Assembly: GCF_034008635.1 (NCBI RefSeq)
Contig: NZ_CP125378.1
Span: 4,588,501 to 4,652,500 of the forward strand
From: Pseudomonas sp. P8_229
GTDB taxonomy: Bacteria > Pseudomonadota > Gammaproteobacteria > Pseudomonadales > Pseudomonadaceae
DNA: 64,000 nt
Direction: 5' to 3'
How positions within the stretch are numbered: the first letter of the stretch is position 1; each line of letters opens with the position of its first letter. The translations under genes and the position numbers were made by a program. The notes below the pieces were generated by a model. It ran no database searches and was not told where the DNA came from. It was given only the letters and a program-made list of their open reading frames with translations. Shown piece by piece: positions 43,650-54,000 of this stretch.

Positions 43650-43664
43650 ATCCTTGGAGTAGAC

Positions 43665-44558
43665 ATGGCCAACGCTTTACCCGACCTGAAACTATTGCGC
43701 ATCTTCGTCAGTGTGGTTCGGCATCAGGGCTTCGCCAATGCGCAGCAGGAGCTCAACCTGTCGACCTCGGCGATCAGCACTTACATGAGCCAGCTCGAAG
43801 CGGCGCTGGGTCTGGTGCTGTGCCATCGCGGGCGGGGCGGGTTCAGTCTGACCAGCAAGGGTGAACTGTTCCATCAGGAAACCCTGCGCCTGCTGGCCGA
43901 ACTCGAAGGTTTCGAGCAATACGCCGCCGCGCTCAAGGGTGAATTGCGCGGCACGCTCAACCTCGGGGTGATCGACTCCACCGTCAGCGACAAGGCCTTG
44001 CCGTTCGCCGAAGCCATCGGCGCCTACAGCCAGGAACACCCGGCGGTGCATTTGCACTTGTCGGTGATGAGCCCGTACGAACTGCAACTTGGCGTGCAGG
44101 ACAACCGTCTGGATCTGGCGATCGGCGCGTTCTCCACGCGCATGAGCGGTCTGGTCTACATGCCGCTGTACCGCGAGCAGCACTGGCTGTATTGCAGCAG
44201 CCGCCACCCGCTGTTCAACGAGCGACGCATCCCCGAGCAGGTCATCACCCAGCAACGCATGGTCGGCCGGGGTTACTGGAGCCAGGCCGAGCTGGCGCGT
44301 CACGGTTTCAAGCACAGCGCCGCCACCGTGGAAAGTATGGAAGCGCAGCTGATTCTGGTGCTGTCTGGCGCCTACATCGGTTACCTGCCGGAACACTACG
44401 CCCAGGCTTGGGCCGACAAGGGCGACTTGCGCGTGTTGTTGCCGGCGACCTTCGGTTATCAGGCGCCGTTTTCGATGATCATGCGCCGTGGCCGCAGCCG
44501 CGAGCCGCTGATCCAGACTTTCCGTGATCTGCTCAAAGCACAGCTCAATCAGGCTTAG
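43665..44558 (+). CDS. gbuR: LysR-type activator GbuR
   Basis: A 297-residue LysR regulator, divergent from gbuA (distance 296 bp). The helix-turn-helix is about 20-50 (FANAQQELNLSTSAISTYMS). GbuR activates gbuA with 4-guanidinobutyrate in P. aeruginosa (family knowledge), so the gap should hold its operators, but a compound repeat fills most of it. ATG 43665 has TTGGAGTAG ahead. Confidence 0.88.
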   Translation: MANALPDLKLLRIFVSVVRHQGFANAQQELNLSTSAISTYMSQLEAALGLVLCHRGRGGFSLTSKGELFHQETLRLLAELEGFEQYAAALKGELRGTLNLGVIDSTVSDKALPFAEAIGAYSQEHPAVHLHLSVMSPYELQLGVQDNRLDLAIGAFSTRMSGLVYMPLYREQHWLYCSSRHPLFNERRIPEQVITQQRMVGRGYWSQAELARHGFKHSAATVESMEAQLILVLSGAYIGYLPEHYAQAWADKGDLRVLLPATFGYQAPFSMIMRRGRSREPLIQTFRDLLKAQLNQA

Positions 44559-44576
44559 CTTGTAGGGAAAAGAATT

Positions 44577-45173
44577 ATGTCCAGACCTCAATGCCCGCGC
44601 TGCCTGCGCCCACAAACCCATTGCCTGTGCCCGCTGATCCCGAGCCTCGACAGCCGCACCCGGGTGTTGCTGTTGCAGCACCCGAGCGAGGTCAATCACG
44701 CGCTGAACACGGCGCGACTGGCGGCGCTGGGTTTGACCAATGCCGAGCTGATTGTCGGTGAAGTGTTCGAGGATCTGCCGGCACTGCTCAACCGACCGGG
44801 GTATCAGGCGCGCTTGCTGTTTCCCGCCGACGATGCGCAACCGATGCAGGCTTATGGCGAATCAGATGAGCCGCTGTTGCTGGTGGTGCCGGACGGCACG
44901 TGGCGCAAGGCGCGCAAGATGCTCCACCTCAATCCGCTGCTGGCGGGGTTGCCACGGGTGACGCTGGCCGCGGGCGGAGTGTCGCGCTATCGGCTGCGCA
45001 AGGCGCCGGGGCCGGGTGCGTTGTCGACCATCGAGGCGATCGTGCAGGCGCTGGAAACCCTTGAAGCGCCGACCACGTTTGCGCCGCTGCTCAAACCGTT
45101 CGAGGCGTTGATCGAGGGGCAGATTGCGGCGATGGGGGAGGAGACCTTCCAGCGTAATCATGGCGATAGATGA
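44577..45173 (+). CDS. tapT: DTW-domain tRNA-uridine aminocarboxypropyltransferase
   Basis: A 198-residue enzyme of the DTW family, adding aminocarboxypropyl to uridine in tRNA (acp3U). A zinc-binding start CPRCLRPQTHCLCP (about 5-19) precedes the motif PDGTWRKARKM (about 105), whose DGTW core names the family. It follows gbuR after 18 bp on the same strand. The start ATG 44577 has TAGGGAAAAG. A palindrome overlaps its stop. Confidence 0.92.
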   Translation: MSRPQCPRCLRPQTHCLCPLIPSLDSRTRVLLLQHPSEVNHALNTARLAALGLTNAELIVGEVFEDLPALLNRPGYQARLLFPADDAQPMQAYGESDEPLLLVVPDGTWRKARKMLHLNPLLAGLPRVTLAAGGVSRYRLRKAPGPGALSTIEAIVQALETLEAPTTFAPLLKPFEALIEGQIAAMGEETFQRNHGDR

Positions 45174-45202
45174 TCGTTCCCACGCGGAGCGTGGGAACGA
45201 TC
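45172..45202. repeat. Minimal palindrome gatcgttcccacg...cgtgggaacgatc
   Basis: A 31-bp perfect palindrome between convergent genes (tapT and the HlyD-type adaptor), overlapping the tapT stop. It may act as a bidirectional stop, but has no U-tract. Confidence 0.8.
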
Positions 45203-45207
45203 ATTCG

Positions 45208-46569
45208 CTAGCGCTCGCGCATCGCCTCGGTCCTGGCCTTGAGCACGGGTTTGAGCAGGTAATCGAGGACGCTTTTCTCCCCGGTAATAATGTCCACCGT
45301 CGCCACCATCCCCGGGATGATCAGCAGTGGTTTCACATCCCCGCCCAAATGGTTTTTATCGGTCCTGACCTGAATCAGATAGAAACTGTTGCCCTTGTCA
45401 TCGGTGATGGTGTCGGCGCCGATCAGCTCCAGTTTTGCGCTCAGCCCACCGTAGATCGTGTAGTCATAGGCGCTGAACTTGACCATGGCTTTCTGGCCCG
45501 GGTGCAGGAACGCGACGTCCTGTGGACGGACCTTGGCTTCGATCAGCAGGTTGTCTTCCAGCGGCACGATTTCCACCATGTCGCTGCCCGGCTGCACCAC
45601 GCCGCCGATGGTGTTGACCTTGAGTTGCTTGATCACCCCGTGCACCGGCGAGGTCACGGTGGTGCGGCTGACGCGGTCGTCGATGGCGATGCTCGACGCG
45701 GTGATTTTCGACAGGTCGGTGCGTTTCTGATTGAGGTCCTTGGCCGCGTCGGAGCGGAAGGTCTGCTCCGATTCGTCGATCTTGCTCTTGATCTCGTTGA
45801 TCGCCGATTCCGCCCGGGGGATGGCCAGCGTCGTCGCGTTCAGCGAGCCACGAATCTCCACCGCGCTGCGCTTGAGCCGCAGGATTTCCACTGGCGATAC
45901 CGCACCAGTGCCAACCAGCGGCGCCGACATGTTCATCTCTTGCTGCAGCAGCGCCAGGCTGGAGCTGTACTGGCCTTGTTTGGAGCGGAATTCCGCCAGC
46001 TCCTGGGTTTTCTGCCGCAGCTGTTCGGTGAGGGTACGTTGCTCACTGGCCAGTCGCCGCTGGCGCTGGTCGTACAGTGCCCGTTCGTCTTCGGCGACCT
46101 GTGGCGCCTTGGCGATCACCTCGTCAGACAGCTTGAACGGGCGCCCCTCGGCTTCGGCGGAGAGGCGTTCGACTTGCGCGGTCAGGGCGTAACGGTCGGC
46201 CTCGCTCTCACCCTTGTTCGACAGGAAGCGCGTGTCATCCAGGCGCAACAGCTTGTCGCCCTTGTTCACCATCTGCCCTTCACGCACGAAAATTTCGGTG
46301 ACGATCCCGCCCTCAAGGTTCTGGATCACCTGGACCTTGCTCGACGGAATCGCCTTGCCTTCGCCCATAGTCACTTCTTCAAGCACTGCAAACTTGGCCC
46401 AGACCAGCGCGCTGATCAGCAGCGCCGCCGCCAGCCACACGGTGATCCGCGACCAGCGCGGCGAGTCCTGCAAAGACGCGCCGGCGGTTTCCGGCATGAA
46501 CTCGGCTTCGGCGCTTTTGCCGAAACTGTCGAAGTAGCCGCGTGACTTACTACCTGAAGATGCAGACAT
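45208..46569 (-). CDS. HlyD-type periplasmic adaptor of the adhesin secretion system (LapC-like)
   Basis: A 453-residue membrane fusion protein of type I secretion. A single membrane helix lies near 43-60, followed by the lipoyl half GKAIPSSKVQVIQNLEGGIV, a long coiled-coil (about 130-300, with QRRLASEQRTLTEQLRQKTQ) and the second lipoyl half and beta-barrel domain to the end. It bridges the ABC exporter and the outer-membrane TolC-like protein. ATG 46569 has GAGGGG. It is separated from the ABC gene by 298 bp of repeats, which is unusual for such an operon. Confidence 0.9.
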   Translation of the reverse strand: MSASSGSKSRGYFDSFGKSAEAEFMPETAGASLQDSPRWSRITVWLAAALLISALVWAKFAVLEEVTMGEGKAIPSSKVQVIQNLEGGIVTEIFVREGQMVNKGDKLLRLDDTRFLSNKGESEADRYALTAQVERLSAEAEGRPFKLSDEVIAKAPQVAEDERALYDQRQRRLASEQRTLTEQLRQKTQELAEFRSKQGQYSSSLALLQQEMNMSAPLVGTGAVSPVEILRLKRSAVEIRGSLNATTLAIPRAESAINEIKSKIDESEQTFRSDAAKDLNQKRTDLSKITASSIAIDDRVSRTTVTSPVHGVIKQLKVNTIGGVVQPGSDMVEIVPLEDNLLIEAKVRPQDVAFLHPGQKAMVKFSAYDYTIYGGLSAKLELIGADTITDDKGNSFYLIQVRTDKNHLGGDVKPLLIIPGMVATVDIITGEKSVLDYLLKPVLKARTEAMRER

Positions 46570-46634
46570 GGGGCGATACCCCTCAGTTGAGAAACATCAA
46601 ACTGGATGACCCATCAGTGGCCAGGGACACTAAT

Positions 46635-46748
46635 CTGTGACCAGAGAACTCCCCTGTTGCCATAGAGCCACTCTGTGACCCGATAGCTTCCCTGTTGCCA
46701 TAGAGCCACTCTGTGACCCGATAGCTTCCCTGTTGCCATAGAGCCTCC
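46635..46748. repeat. Three tandem copies of a 38-bp repeat
   Basis: Units begin ctgtgacc at 46635, 46673 and 46711; the second and third are nearly identical over 34 bases. They lie in the 298-bp gap between the LapB-like and LapC-like genes and give rise to short frames that are not genes. A VNTR candidate. Confidence 0.88.
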
Positions 46749-46781
46749 CTGTGGTGAGGGGATAAATCCCCTCGCCACAGG
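46747..46781. repeat. Minimal GTGGTGAGGGGAT palindrome
   Basis: ccctgtggtgaggggataaa and the complement atcccctcgccacagg; the short form of the repeats at 8996 and 10092, adjoining the tandem array. Confidence 0.82.
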
Positions 46782-46867
46782 TTTTTGTGTAAAGCATGGG
46801 TTTGTGTAGTGACACAGCTTTTGTACAAGCCACCGGGTTCGTGAAAACCATCCGTATGTGTACGCCT

Positions 46868-49027
46868 TTACACCGCCGCCGAGCCGACACGGCCCTTGCG
46901 CAGTGCATCGATGACCGCTTCTTTCGGGCCGTCGGCGACGACTCGACCGTTGTCCAGTACCAGCAGTCGGTCCACCAGACTCAGCATCGAGGTGCGATGG
47001 GTGACCAGCAGCAGTGTCTTGCCTTGCACCCAGCCGTGGAGCTTCTGGCGCAGCAGGTCTTCGCTGCTGTTGTCCATGGCGCTGGTGGGTTCGTCGAGCA
47101 GCATGATCGGCGGGTCGAGCAGCAACGCCCGGGCCAGCAGCACGGCCTGGCGTTGGCCGCCGGAGAGCAGTTGTCCGCGCTCGCCCACCGGGCGGTCGAA
47201 ACCTTGCGGATGCTGGCGGGCCAGTTCGGTGACACCGGTCAGTTCGGCGACTTCGAGCATGCGCGAATCGCTGATGTAACGTGCGCCGAGGGTCAGGTTG
47301 TCGCGCAGGCTGCCGGCCAGCAGCGGCAGGTCGTGGGCGACGTAGCCGATCTGCTGGCGCAGGTCGGCGACATCCAGTTGCCGCAGGTCGAGGCCGTCGA
47401 GCAGCAACTGGCCTTCTTCGGGTTCATAGAAGCCCATCACCAATCGCGCAAGGGTGCTTTTGCCTGAACCGCTGCGGCCGATGATGCCGATCCGCTCGCC
47501 GGGTTTCATGCTGAAGCTGATGTTGCTCAGCGCCGGTGCATTCTGACCGTTGTAGTGAAAGGTCACGCCGCTGACGTCCAGCGCACCTTGCAGTTGCGTG
47601 CGTTCCAGAGGCCGCTGCTTGCCGTCGCGCTCCTGCGGCAGGCCCATCAGCGCATCGGTACTTTTCATAGTCAGTTGCGCTTGCTGATAGCGGGTGATCA
47701 GCCCGGCGATCTGCCCCAGCGGCGCCAGTACGCGGCTACCGAGCATGTAGCTGGCGACCAGCGCACCAACGCTGAGGTTGCCGGCGATGATGCTGTAGAC
47801 CCCGGCAACAATCGTCGCCATCCCGGAAAACTGTTGAATGAACAGTGTGCCGTTGGTCGCCAGCGCCGAGAGGTTGCGCGCATGGCTGTCGAGGCGGGTG
47901 AGGGCGCCGTGGGTGCTTTCCCATTTGTGCTGGCGCTCGCTTTCGGCGCTGCAGGCCTTGAGGGTTTCCAGGCCGCCGAGGGTTTCGATCAGCAGCGCCT
48001 GACGTTCGGCACCCAGGCTCAGGCTTTTTTGCACGGTGTCACGCAGGCGCACCTGAATGGCCAGGGCAAAAATGATCGTGATCGGAAACGCCAGCAGCGG
48101 AATCACCACCAGCCAGCCGCCGAGCAGGCCGATCACCACCAGCATCAACACCACGAAGGGCAGGTCGATCAGGCTGGTCAGGGTCACCGCCGTGAGGAAT
48201 TCACGCAGGCCCTGAAAGTCATGAATGCTCTGGGCGAAACCACCGATGGTCGCCGGCCGCGCCTTCATCGCCATACCGGTGATGCGTTCAAATAAAGTCG
48301 CAGAAAGGATCACATCGGTTTTCTTGCCGGCGGTGTCGAGCAAGTGCGCGCGCACCACTCGCAGCACCAGTTCGAAGCCGGTGCCGATCAACAGGCCGAT
48401 GGCCAACACCCACAGGGTCGAGGTGGCCTGATTGGGCACCACGCGGTCGTAGGTTTGCATGACGAACAGCGGCACCATCAGGCCCAGCAGGTTGATCAGG
48501 AAACTGGCGAGGATCGCGTCGCTGTACAGCCATTTCGACAGCTTCAGGGTGTCGCGAAACCAGGCGTGGACCCGCGGCACCAGCGGGGAGCGCAAGTCTT
48601 CGAGTTCGTGGCGCGGACGGGCGAACAAGGCCTGGCCGCTGTAGTGTTCGGCCAACTCTTCACGGCTGACCCATTGCTCGCCGCCATCGGCTTCGCTGGG
48701 CAGAATCAGCACCTTGCCGTCGTCGGCGAAACGCCGCAGCACAGCGGTACGCCCATCCTTGAGCAGCAGCAGAATCGGCAGGTTCAGCGCTGAGATGTCT
48801 TTCAGTTCTCGTCGCAGCAAACGCGCCTGCAAACCGGCCCGGGCTGCTGCACGGGGCAGCAGATCCAGGCTCAGGCGTTGCTTGTTCAGGGGCAGCCCGG
48901 CACTCAGGCTGGCGCGACTGACAGTCGCGCCGTGGAGTTTGCAGAGGATCAACAGACCGTCGAGTAACGGATCATCGAAGCTCAACCGCGGATCGACCCC
49001 GGTACTACCGGGTTCCATGCTGGTCAT
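46868..49027 (-). CDS. Type I secretion ABC exporter with degenerate C39 domain (LapB-like)
   Basis: A 719-residue inner-membrane ABC exporter. The N-terminal domain (about 1-145) is a C39-like peptidase domain without the catalytic Cys (LHGATVSRASLSAGLPL), as in LapB/HlyB. Six helices (about 165-440) precede the ATPase domain with Walker A IGRSGSGKSTLA, signature LSGGQRQA, Walker B IMLLDEPTSAMD and H-loop THRTS. It energises secretion of the large adhesin read on the opposite strand. ATG 49027 with GAGG at 8 bases. Confidence 0.94.
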   Translation of the reverse strand: MTSMEPGSTGVDPRLSFDDPLLDGLLILCKLHGATVSRASLSAGLPLNKQRLSLDLLPRAAARAGLQARLLRRELKDISALNLPILLLLKDGRTAVLRRFADDGKVLILPSEADGGEQWVSREELAEHYSGQALFARPRHELEDLRSPLVPRVHAWFRDTLKLSKWLYSDAILASFLINLLGLMVPLFVMQTYDRVVPNQATSTLWVLAIGLLIGTGFELVLRVVRAHLLDTAGKKTDVILSATLFERITGMAMKARPATIGGFAQSIHDFQGLREFLTAVTLTSLIDLPFVVLMLVVIGLLGGWLVVIPLLAFPITIIFALAIQVRLRDTVQKSLSLGAERQALLIETLGGLETLKACSAESERQHKWESTHGALTRLDSHARNLSALATNGTLFIQQFSGMATIVAGVYSIIAGNLSVGALVASYMLGSRVLAPLGQIAGLITRYQQAQLTMKSTDALMGLPQERDGKQRPLERTQLQGALDVSGVTFHYNGQNAPALSNISFSMKPGERIGIIGRSGSGKSTLARLVMGFYEPEEGQLLLDGLDLRQLDVADLRQQIGYVAHDLPLLAGSLRDNLTLGARYISDSRMLEVAELTGVTELARQHPQGFDRPVGERGQLLSGGQRQAVLLARALLLDPPIMLLDEPTSAMDNSSEDLLRQKLHGWVQGKTLLLVTHRTSMLSLVDRLLVLDNGRVVADGPKEAVIDALRKGRVGSAAV

Positions 49028-49066
49028 ATTGATCGCCTCTGTTGAACGGGCTCAAGTTGATCGTTT

Positions 49067-49168
49067 GATCGTTCCCACGCTCTGCGTGGGAATGCCTCTA
49101 GGGACGCTCTGCGTCCAGTGACGCGGAGCGTCACGGACTGCGTTCCCACGCAGAGCGCGGGAACGATC
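49067..49168. repeat. Compound inverted repeat, CGTTCCCACGCTCTGCGTGG family
   Basis: gatcgttcccacgctctgcg at the left, gtgacgcggagcgtcac in the middle, cgttcccacgcagagcgcgg near the right, between the TolC-like and ABC genes. Confidence 0.85.
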
Positions 49169-49178
49169 AACATGGGAC

Positions 49179-50537
49179 TTATTTCAGTTCCGGCAAACGC
49201 GCTTCGTTCTTCACCTCGGTCGCAGCGATCGCATCTGCCGGCAGCACGACCCGTTGCTTGCTCAGCAACTGGCCCATGTTCGCCAGCACGCGGTACATCG
49301 AATATTCCTCGGTATAGCGGATTTCGGTGTAGCGGCGGTTGGCGTTGTAGAGCTCGTTTTCACTGTCGAGCAAGTCGAGCAGGGTGCGCTGGCCGAGGCC
49401 GAACTGATCCTGATAGGCCGCGCGCACACGCTTGGTGGTCTCGGCGTATTCGCGGGCGGTCGGGGTCTGTTTCTTCGCGTTGACCATGGCGTTCCAGGCC
49501 AGGTGAATGTTCTCGTTCAACTGACGCAGGGCGTTGTTGCGGATGTCCATCGCCTGGTTGATCTGGTGCGCATCGGACGCCAGACGGGCCTTGTCGCTGC
49601 CGCCACGGAACAGGTTGTAGTTCATGATCACGCCCACGCGCCATTCGTTGTCGTGGCCTTCATCACCCTGCACGTTGTTGTTTGCACCGACTGCCGCTTC
49701 GGCATCGAAACGTGGATAGAACGGCGACTTGGCGACTTCGTACTGGCTCTCGGCCGACTGCACGTCCGCCTGCGCGGATTTCAGGTACGGGTTGTTCTCG
49801 ACCATGCTCTGCTGGGCTTCCGGCAGGCTGGTGGGGATCTCGCCGCGAGTCGACGGTGGCGCTTCGAGTTCATCGGGCATGCGCCCGACCACAGCGTAGA
49901 AGTTCGATTCGGCGTCGGCCAGATCGACTTCGGCGGTGTCGAGGTTGTTTTGCGCCAGCGCCTTACGGGCCACCGACTGATCGGAGTCGGCGGTGCTGCC
50001 GATGCCGCGCTCGGTGCGCAGGCCGATCTGATCGTTGACGCGCAAGTGCGCTTGCAGGTTGTTCTTGGCCAGGGTCACCAGTTCGCGCCGCTTCAGCACT
50101 TCGAGGTAAACCTCGATGGTGCGCAGGGCCAGATCCTGGGCGGTACCTTGCGCATAGTAGGCGCGCGAATTGGACACGCCCTTGGTGCGCTCGACCTCGT
50201 TGGCGGTGTTGAAACCGTCGAAGATCATTTGCCGCAGCCGCAGTTCCGACTGGGTGTAATTGAGGATTTCGGTGTGATGATTACCGAGGGCCCGGGTGTT
50301 GGTGTTGTCGCTGTAGCCACGCCCGTAGGCGGCGTTCAGATCGACGGACGGATAGAAGCCGCCCTTGGCGACTTTCACTTGTTCATCGGCCGACAGTTTG
50401 GCATCCACGCGCGAAGCGAGTTCCGGGTGGGTGGCAATGGTGCTTTGAATCGCTTCGGTCAGGTTCATGGCCTGGGCTTGGGAAGTGCAAGCCATGGCCA
50501 GCAAAACCGCGCTGCAGAGGGGGGTTAAAACGCGCAT
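49179..50537 (-). CDS. TolC-family outer-membrane protein (LapE-like)
   Basis: A 452-residue outer-membrane efflux protein. The signal peptide MRVLTPLCSAVLLAMACTSQ ends at AQA; two repeats of helical hairpins and beta strands follow (for example PELASRVDAKLSADEQVKVA and ESQYEVAKSPFYPRFDAEAA), as in TolC. It opens the outer-membrane duct for the type I system. I choose ATG 50537; the ATG three codons upstream overlaps its own ribosome site. It is the first gene of the exporter operon, divergent from the adhesin. Confidence 0.92.
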   Translation of the reverse strand: MRVLTPLCSAVLLAMACTSQAQAMNLTEAIQSTIATHPELASRVDAKLSADEQVKVAKGGFYPSVDLNAAYGRGYSDNTNTRALGNHHTEILNYTQSELRLRQMIFDGFNTANEVERTKGVSNSRAYYAQGTAQDLALRTIEVYLEVLKRRELVTLAKNNLQAHLRVNDQIGLRTERGIGSTADSDQSVARKALAQNNLDTAEVDLADAESNFYAVVGRMPDELEAPPSTRGEIPTSLPEAQQSMVENNPYLKSAQADVQSAESQYEVAKSPFYPRFDAEAAVGANNNVQGDEGHDNEWRVGVIMNYNLFRGGSDKARLASDAHQINQAMDIRNNALRQLNENIHLAWNAMVNAKKQTPTAREYAETTKRVRAAYQDQFGLGQRTLLDLLDSENELYNANRRYTEIRYTEEYSMYRVLANMGQLLSKQRVVLPADAIAATEVKNEARLPELK

Positions 50538-51070
50538 GGGGTGCATCTCCCTGGTCCTGATGGTGCGTTACTGTCGCCAAATATTTGACGATATTTTGAG
50601 GTGTAAGCGTTTCACTCTTGTAACAACAGAGCTAAGAACATCCTGAAGCGTAGCTAAGAAAAAATTTTCATAAGTCTTATGCCGAAAAAAACTTATGCGC
50701 TTGGCAAAATCCGGCACATTGTTCAGGACGAAAGCCTTTGTTTCATGCGCTTTAGGGAGCACAAAAAGGCTTGAGGAAAGTTCCACTCACTTTGCGACAT
50801 ACGGCGAAGTAATGCTGAAGGGGAGGGACGCGTAGCGGCAGATGAGCGACAGATTTTTGTCACTCGGGTGATTCACCACCGTTACGTAGCGTTAGTGGGC
50901 CTGCTGCATCGATCAGGATTCTGAAGTGCTTGAAAGCACTGAAGTTTCCTTGTTTGCGCAAACCTGCGAAACGAACTGTCGAGGTGCGAGCGTCACCCCG
51001 GCAACCCGATTGAGCCATGGGCTGCTTCGCGAACCAGTGCCGACGGTGGTCGGCAGCGGAGGAATTTCAC
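50538..51070. promoter_or_regulatory. Divergent control region of exporter operon and adhesin
   Basis: The 533-bp gap between the divergently read LapE-like and adhesin genes is AT-richer than its flanks. It contains a perfect palindrome cataag-t-cttatg (50669-50681) and a second half-site cttatg at 50692-50697, 23 bases from the first half-site's start. This is a candidate operator; which regulator binds is unknown (FleQ is the known regulator of lapA-type genes, but its consensus is different). The adhesin ribosome site is GGAGG at 51058-51062. Confidence 0.55.
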
Positions 51071-54000
51071 ATGGCAACGCTCATCGGGATCGTCACTAAA
51101 GTCATTGGTCAGGTTTTTGCGCAGGGCACCGACGGCACGCGCCGCGCCTTGGTCAAAGGCGACCGCCTGTTTGCCGGCGATCAAGTGATCACCGGCGCAG
51201 AAGGCGCCGTCGCCGTTCATCTGCAAAACGGCCATGAGTTGACCCTGGGCCGCGACAGCAGCATGACCATGTCCGGGCAACTGCTGGCCAACCAGGCGGT
51301 GCACGTCGATTCCCCTGAAGCGCTGACGCCGAGCGAAGCGCAACTGACCGATGTCGAGCAGATCCAGAAAGCCATCGCCGCCGGTGAAGATCCGACCAAA
51401 GCCGCGGAAGCGACCGCTGCCGGTCCAAACGCACCGACTGGGGTACCAGGCGAGGCGGGTGGCGGCCACAGCTTTGTATTGCTGACCGAAGTAGGCGGGC
51501 GGGTGGATCCGGTCATTGGCTTCCCGACCGCCGGTTTCAATGGCATTCCCGAGTTTCCCGAAGAGCGCCATAACGTCGTCATCGACAATGGCGACAACAC
51601 GCCAATCGTGCCGCCGCCGGTGAACAATCTGGTGACGCTCAGCGGCCTCGCGGTACCCGGGGGCGAGTTGACCCTCAACGAAGCCAATCTGCCTGACGGC
51701 TCCTCGGCCAATCCCGGCGCGCTGACTCAGAGCGGCAGCTTCACGGTCTCGGCGCCGGACGGTCTGAGCAGCCTGAACATCGGCGGCATCAACGTGATCA
51801 GCGGCGGCGTGGCGGGCGGATTTCCACAGTCGATCACCACGCAACTGGGCAATACCCTGACCATCACCGGCTACAACGCCGCGACTGGAGTTGTCAGCTA
51901 CAGCTACACCCTCAACGGCAATGACGCGCACCCGGCCGGTGACGGCGCCAATAGCCTCAGCGAACATTTCACCGTGACCGCCGGCGACAGCAATGGCGAC
52001 AGCGCCACCGGCTCGCTCGACGTCAACATCATCGACGATGTGCCCAAAGCGGCGAATGACAGCAACGCCAACACCGCCTCGGAAACCCTGTTGACCCTGA
52101 CCGGCAACGTCCTGACCAATGATGTGCAAGGCGCTGACCGCGTGCCCACCGGCCCCGTCACCGCCGGTACATTTACCGGGACGTTCGGTACCCTGGTGTT
52201 AAATGCCAATGGCACTTACACCTACACCCTGAACACCAGTGACGCCGATTTCAAAGCCCTGCACGGCGGTGGCAATGGCACTGAAACCTTCACCTACACC
52301 ATCACCGATTCCGATGGTGATATCAGCACCGCCAACCTGGTGCTGCAGATCCACAACAACGACGATCCGGTGGTGATCAACGGGTTAAGCGTTGAAGGTG
52401 GCGAGCTGACGGTTTACGAAAAAAACCTCAGCACTGGCAGCGAGCCGGATTCCACCGCGCTGACCCAAAGCGGCACCTTCAGCATCACGGCGCTGGATGG
52501 CGTCACCACGCTGACCGTCGGCGGCATCGCTGTCGTTACCAATGGCGTGGCCGCAGGCTTCCCGCAATCGATCACCACACCACTGGGCAGCACGTTCACG
52601 ATCACCGGTTTCAACGCCGCCACCGGAGTGGTCAGCTACAGCTACACCCTCGATCACAACGACGCGCATCCGACCGGCAATGGCGCCAACTCATTGCCTG
52701 AGCAATTCGCCGTCACCGTGGTCGACGACAACGGCACGACTGCCAATGCGACCCTTGATGTGAACGTGGTCGACGACCTGCCCAAAGCGCTGAACGACAG
52801 CAACACCGGCACCGCCTCGGAAACCAACCTCACGCTGACCGGCAACGTCCTGACCAACGACGTCCAGGGCGCCGACCGTGTGCCCACCGGCCCAGTCACC
52901 GCAGGCACTTTCACCGGTACCTACGGCACCCTGGAATTGCACACCGACGGCACTTACACCTACACGCTCAACCCAACCGATGCGGACTTCAAAAACCTGC
53001 ATGGCGGTGGCAATGGCACGGAGAACTTCACCTACACCATCACCGATTCGGATGGTGATACCAGCACCGCGAACCTCGTCCTGCAAATCCATAACAACGA
53101 TGACCCTGTGATCATCAATGGCTTGAACGTTGATGGGGGGGAGCTAACAGTCTTTGAGAAAGACCTCGGCACCGGCAGCGCCCCGGATTCCACTGCATTG
53201 ACGCAAAGCGGTACTTTCACCATTACCGCACTGGACGGCGTTACGACGCTGACCGTGGGGGGGATTGCCGTGGTCACCAACGGCGTGGCCGCAGGCTTCC
53301 CGCAATCGGTTACCACGCCGCTGGGCAGCACGCTCACCATCACCGGCTTCAACGCCACAACCGGTGTTGTGAGTTACAGCTACACCCTCGATCACAACGA
53401 TGCGCATCCGACCGCCAATGGTGCCAACTCGCTTTCGGAACAGTTCGGCGTCACGGTGGTGGATGACAACGGCACCACTGCCAACGCAACCCTTGATGTG
53501 AACGTGATCGACGATCTGCCTAAAGCGGTTAATGACAGCAACAATGGCACCGCCTCGGAAACAACCCTCACGCTGACCGGCAACGTTCTGACCAACGACG
53601 TCCAGGGCGCCGACCGCGTGCCCACCGGCCCAGTCACCGCAGGCACTTTCACCGGTACCTACGGCACCCTGGAATTGCACACCGACGGCACTTACACCTA
53701 CACGCTCAACCCAACCGATGCCGACTTCAAAAACCTGCATGGCGGTGGCAACGGCACCGAGACGTTCACCTACACCATCACCGACTCGGACGGCGATACC
53801 AGCACCGCCAACCTGGTCCTGCAGATCCACAACAACGACGATCCTGTGGTGATCAGTGGCCTGGACGTCAACGGCGGCGAACTGACGGTTTACGAGAAAA
53901 ACCTCAGCACCGGCAGCGCGCCTGACGCCAATGCCCTGACCCAAAGTGGCACCTTCACCATCACCGCGCAGGATGGCGTCACCACGCTGACTGTCGGCGG

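Noticed and set aside
46583..46908. Short minus-strand frames in the gap of the secretion operon
   Set aside because: They read straight through the 38-bp tandem repeats and produce repetitive text only.
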